35,875 bases of DNA, from positions 1 to 35,875 of the forward strand of contig CANFJC010000003.1 of the NCBI GenBank assembly GCA_947447245.1, written 5' to 3'. The position numbers and the translations under genes were made by a program. This DNA is from Comamonadaceae bacterium (GTDB lineage: Bacteria > Pseudomonadota > Gammaproteobacteria > Burkholderiales > Burkholderiaceae_C). Shown here in pieces: positions 33,022-35,875 of the stretch (position 1 is the stretch's first letter; each line of letters begins with the position of its first letter). Under the pieces are notes generated by a model, which ran no database searches, was not told the DNA's origin, and was given only the letters and a program-made list of their open reading frames with translations.

Positions 33022-35875
33022 TTTGCCCGATCAGCAGTCCGATCAGCCGCTTCAGCAAAAGACGGAGCACAGCCGCTTTGGTTTTGCTGGCCAGCTGGCA
33101 GCCAAGTTTCAAAACAACGCCCTCACGCCTTTGCTGGCCATCGTGGCCTTGCTGATGGGTTTGTTTGCCGTCTTGGTGACACCGCGCGAAGAAGAGCCGC
33201 AGATTAACGTGACCATGGCCAATGTGCTGATACCGTTTCCAGGTGCCAGCAGTGAAGATGTCCAAAATAAAGTGGCACGGCCCGCAGAACAAGTGCTGGG
33301 TCAAATTGCGGGCATTGAGCACACCTATTCAGTGTCGCGTCCTGGCATGGCGGTGTTGACGGTGCAATTCAAAGTGGGCGTGCCGCGCACCGAAGCCTTG
33401 GTGCGTTTGTACGATGTGCTCAACGCCAATCAAAACTGGTTGCCGCGTGACCTGGGCACCTTGTCGCCTATCGTGAAACCCAAAGGCATTGACGATGTGC
33501 CCGTATTGGCCGTCACTTTGTGGGGCAAAGATGCGCCTTCAGCATTGGAGTTGGAGCGCGTGGCGCGCAGTCTTGAAATGGACTTGAAGCAAGTCAAGGG
33601 CACTCGCGAAGTTCAAACCATTGGCGGCCCTGGCCGTGCGGTGCAAGTGAACTTGAACCCTAGCCGCTTGCGTGAACGTGGCTTAGATTTGCTCAGTGTG
33701 CAAGCCGCACTGGCGGGTGCCAATGCCATTGCGCCGTCTGGCCATGTCATGAACCCCAACAATCCCGCAGGTCAGCGCATCAACATTGAAACAGGCAACT
33801 TTTTTGAATCGGCAAACGATGTAGGCGACGTGGTGGTGGGAGTTCATGCTGGCAAGCCCATCTATTTGAAAGAAGTTGCACAAATTGAAGAAGGTGCACA
33901 ACAAGCACAGCAATACGTGAGCTACTTACCTGGCACATCACAAGTCGATTTGAAGGGCCAGATGTACCCCGCAGTCACCCTGACAGTGACCAAAAAGCCG
34001 GGTGAAAACGCCGTCGATGTAGCGCGTGCCGCACGTGCACGCGTAGAGCAAATGCGCAACACCGTCTTGCCTCAAGGCATTGAAGCCACCATCACACGCG
34101 ACTATGGCGAAACCGCTGCTGAAAAAGCCAACAAGCTGATTCAGAAATTGGCCTTTGCCACCGCCTCGGTTATTTTGTTGGTGGGTTTGGCCTTAGGCAA
34201 ACGTGAGGCCGTGATTGTCGGCGGAGCGGTGATCTTGACCTTGACGGCCACCTTGTTTGCCAGCTGGGCTTGGGGCTTCACACTCAATCGCGTGAGCTTG
34301 TTTGCGCTCATTTTCTCGATTGGTATTTTGGTGGACGATGCCATTGTGGTGGTGGAAAACATCCACCGTCATCAGCAGTTGTATCCTGGCAAATCACTCA
34401 AAGAAATCATTCCTGCGGCAGTGGATGAAGTGGGTGGCCCCACTATTTTGGCGACGCTCACCGTCATTGCGGCATTGTTGCCCATGGCCTTTGTGTCAGG
34501 CCTGATGGGCCCCTACATGAGCCCCATTCCGATCAACGCCAGCTTGGGCATGGCATTGTCTTTGTTGATTGCGTTCACCGTCACGCCCTGGTTGGCTTTG
34601 AAGTGGATGAAGTCGCATCACGGTGGCAACGAACTCGCAGCTTCTCATCAGACTTCGCACGCACCTGTAACTGGCTTTGCAGCGCGCTTGCCCGAATTGT
34701 TTGGCCGCATCTTGCGACCCTTTTTGAACAGCAGTCGCCAGCGTTGGAAACTGTTGGGTGGCATTGTGTTGGCCATGGCCCTGTCGGTAGGTTTGGCAGG
34801 TGTGCAGTGGGTCATTTTGAAAATGCTGCCCTTTGACAACAAAAGTGAATTCCAAGTGGTGGTCGACATGCCAGCTGGCACGCCCTTGGAAAACACCGCG
34901 GCTGCTTTGCAAGAGATGGGTACGTTTTTAGCGCAGCAAAAAGAAGTTTTAGATGTGCAGTCGTATGCGGGCACCGCCAGTCCCATCACCTTCAATGGCT
35001 TGGTGCGTCAGTACTATTTGCGCGCCGATGCCGAGCAAGGTGACTTGCAAGTTAACTTGGTCGACAAGCACCAACGCTCGGAAAAGAGCCATGCCATTGC
35101 ACAGCGCTTGCGCCCTGCTTTGAAAAAAATAGCAGTCACACATGGTGCCAACATCAAAGTGGTCGAAGTGCCACCTGGCCCACCTGTCATGAGCCCGCTG
35201 GTGGCCGAAATCTATGGCCCCGATGAAGCGGGTCGTCAGGCCTTGGCCGCCAATGTGGCCCAAGCCTTTGCCAAAACCCCCGGCATTGTGGGTGTTGACA
35301 CGTCGCTCAAAGCCGATGCAACCAGGCAATGGTTGCAAGTGCGCACCCAACGTGCCGAAACACTGGGCATTCCAGTCAGTGCCATCGCGCGAACTGTCCA
35401 GGGCAGCTTGCAAGGTGTCGATGCCACTTACATGCGCAATGACAGCAGCAAAATGCCCGTGCCAGTGCGCTTGCAGCTGCCCCTTCAATCGCAGGTTGGT
35501 TTGAAGGACGTGTTGGCCATGCCCATGCGCGCAGCCAATGGTCAGTTGGTGCCTCTGTCTGAATTGGTGGAAATCAAAACCGAAGTGATTCAAAAACCGC
35601 TGTTCACCAAAGACTTGTTGCCTCTGAGTTATGTGATGGGTGACATGGCGGGCGCGCAAGACTCGCCGCTCTATGGCCTCTTTGGCATTCGTGCCAACCT
35701 GAAAGAGGCGGCATTGCCTGGTCAAGGCGAGTTGGGTGAGTACTGGATTCAACAACCCAGTGACACCTACCGCGAGTACGCCGTGAAGTGGGATGGCGAA
35801 TCGCAAATTACCTATGAAACATTTCGTGACATGGGCACGGCCTATGGTGTGGGCTTGATCTTGATTTACTTGTTG
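33008..35875 (+). CDS. RND efflux permease (3'-truncated by window edge)
   Basis: Inner-membrane proton-driven pump. The frame from ATG 33008 stays open for 956 codons to the window end. It begins MSPNNLPDQQSDQPLQQKTE, then a first helix (NALTPLLAIVALLMGLFAVL). The porter domain opens INVTMANVLIPFPGASSEDV, a typical RND N-terminus. The TM4 motif SIGILVDDAIVVVENIHRHQ carries the paired Asp of the proton relay. A second large periplasmic loop follows residue ~600 and the last visible residues enter a later helix (YGVGLILIYLL). It overlaps the adaptor by 14 nt, so the two are co-translated. An outer-membrane channel gene is not in view. Confidence 0.93.
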   Translation, partial: MSPNNLPDQQSDQPLQQKTEHSRFGFAGQLAAKFQNNALTPLLAIVALLMGLFAVLVTPREEEPQINVTMANVLIPFPGASSEDVQNKVARPAEQVLGQIAGIEHTYSVSRPGMAVLTVQFKVGVPRTEALVRLYDVLNANQNWLPRDLGTLSPIVKPKGIDDVPVLAVTLWGKDAPSALELERVARSLEMDLKQVKGTREVQTIGGPGRAVQVNLNPSRLRERGLDLLSVQAALAGANAIAPSGHVMNPNNPAGQRINIETGNFFESANDVGDVVVGVHAGKPIYLKEVAQIEEGAQQAQQYVSYLPGTSQVDLKGQMYPAVTLTVTKKPGENAVDVARAARARVEQMRNTVLPQGIEATITRDYGETAAEKANKLIQKLAFATASVILLVGLALGKREAVIVGGAVILTLTATLFASWAWGFTLNRVSLFALIFSIGILVDDAIVVVENIHRHQQLYPGKSLKEIIPAAVDEVGGPTILATLTVIAALLPMAFVSGLMGPYMSPIPINASLGMALSLLIAFTVTPWLALKWMKSHHGGNELAASHQTSHAPVTGFAARLPELFGRILRPFLNSSRQRWKLLGGIVLAMALSVGLAGVQWVILKMLPFDNKSEFQVVVDMPAGTPLENTAAALQEMGTFLAQQKEVLDVQSYAGTASPITFNGLVRQYYLRADAEQGDLQVNLVDKHQRSEKSHAIAQRLRPALKKIAVTHGANIKVVEVPPGPPVMSPLVAEIYGPDEAGRQALAANVAQAFAKTPGIVGVDTSLKADATRQWLQVRTQRAETLGIPVSAIARTVQGSLQGVDATYMRNDSSKMPVPVRLQLPLQSQVGLKDVLAMPMRAANGQLVPLSELVEIKTEVIQKPLFTKDLLPLSYVMGDMAGAQDSPLYGLFGIRANLKEAALPGQGELGEYWIQQPSDTYREYAVKWDGESQITYETFRDMGTAYGVGLILIYLL

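Noticed and set aside
34949-35806. 285-codon open frame on the minus strand opposite the RND permease
   Set aside because: Composition is low in recognisable domains, it has no start signals, and the opposite strand carries a continuous, clearly homologous RND permease. It is a shadow frame.
1-35875. CRISPR arrays, tRNA or rRNA genes, prophage or integrase genes
   Set aside because: No regularly spaced repeats, cloverleaf-like sequences, rRNA segments or integrase/transposase motifs were found on reading the window.

Overview
The window is a betaproteobacterial photosynthesis gene cluster (PGC). It contains reaction-centre and LH1 genes, bacteriochlorophyll a and carotenoid genes, and precursor-supply genes, followed by ordinary chromosomal genes. 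Gene content, gene order (crtADC-like block, pufCMLAB, bchZYXC, crtF, crtE, bchODI), a tetraheme PufC, a periplasmic HiPIP and an MFS-ssb neighbourhood point to Burkholderiales, most likely a Comamonadaceae relative of Rhodoferax, Limnohabitans or Rubrivivax. The oxygen-dependent cyclase AcsF and the spheroidene monooxygenase CrtA fit growth with oxygen (aerobic or facultative anoxygenic phototrophy). No genus call can be proven without a search.

Layout. 1-3888 (+): puhA (5' end outside the window), puhB, puhC, acsF, puhE. 3863-8110 (+): crtI, crtB, a 59-aa one-helix protein, a DUF2269-like membrane protein and a short-chain dehydrogenase. 8149-11277 (-): crtC, crtD, crtA. 11342-14911 (-): puf operon in the order pufB, an unrecognised 74-aa membrane protein, pufA, pufL, pufM, pufC. 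15059-22199 (-): crtE, crtF, bchC, bchX, bchY, bchZ. 22331-26147 (-): bchI, bchD, bchO. 26283-29425 (+): dxs, hemA. 29482-29790 (-): HiPIP. 30035-31825 (+): MFS transporter and ssb. 31939-35875 (+): RND efflux adaptor and permease (3' end outside the window).

How it works together. Dxs and HemA supply isoprenoid and tetrapyrrole precursors. BchIDO chelates Mg, AcsF closes ring E, BchXYZ reduces ring B and BchC oxidises the 3-hydroxyethyl group. CrtE, CrtB, CrtI, CrtC, CrtD, CrtF and CrtA form a spheroidene/spheroidenone pathway. PuhA, PufL and PufM form the reaction centre, PufB and PufA the LH1 ring, PuhBCE help assembly, and PufC with HiPIP re-reduces the special pair. Missing from the window are bchG, bchP, bchF/N/B/H/L/M, bchE/J, pucC/lhaA and a PpsR gene, which must lie elsewhere if present.

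Main points for a second look: the 74-aa protein inserted between pufB and pufA, together with an LH1 alpha chain whose C-terminal Trp is displaced from the BChl-binding His; PpsR/CrtJ-type palindromes (TGT-N12-ACA) upstream of bchC, crtE and puf, with the same spacing at bchC and crtE and a predicted near-leaderless bchC transcript; a crtC gene with no usable start near its homologous N-terminus; a 25-bp inverted repeat; and a CsoR/CstR-like operator in front of the RND pump.
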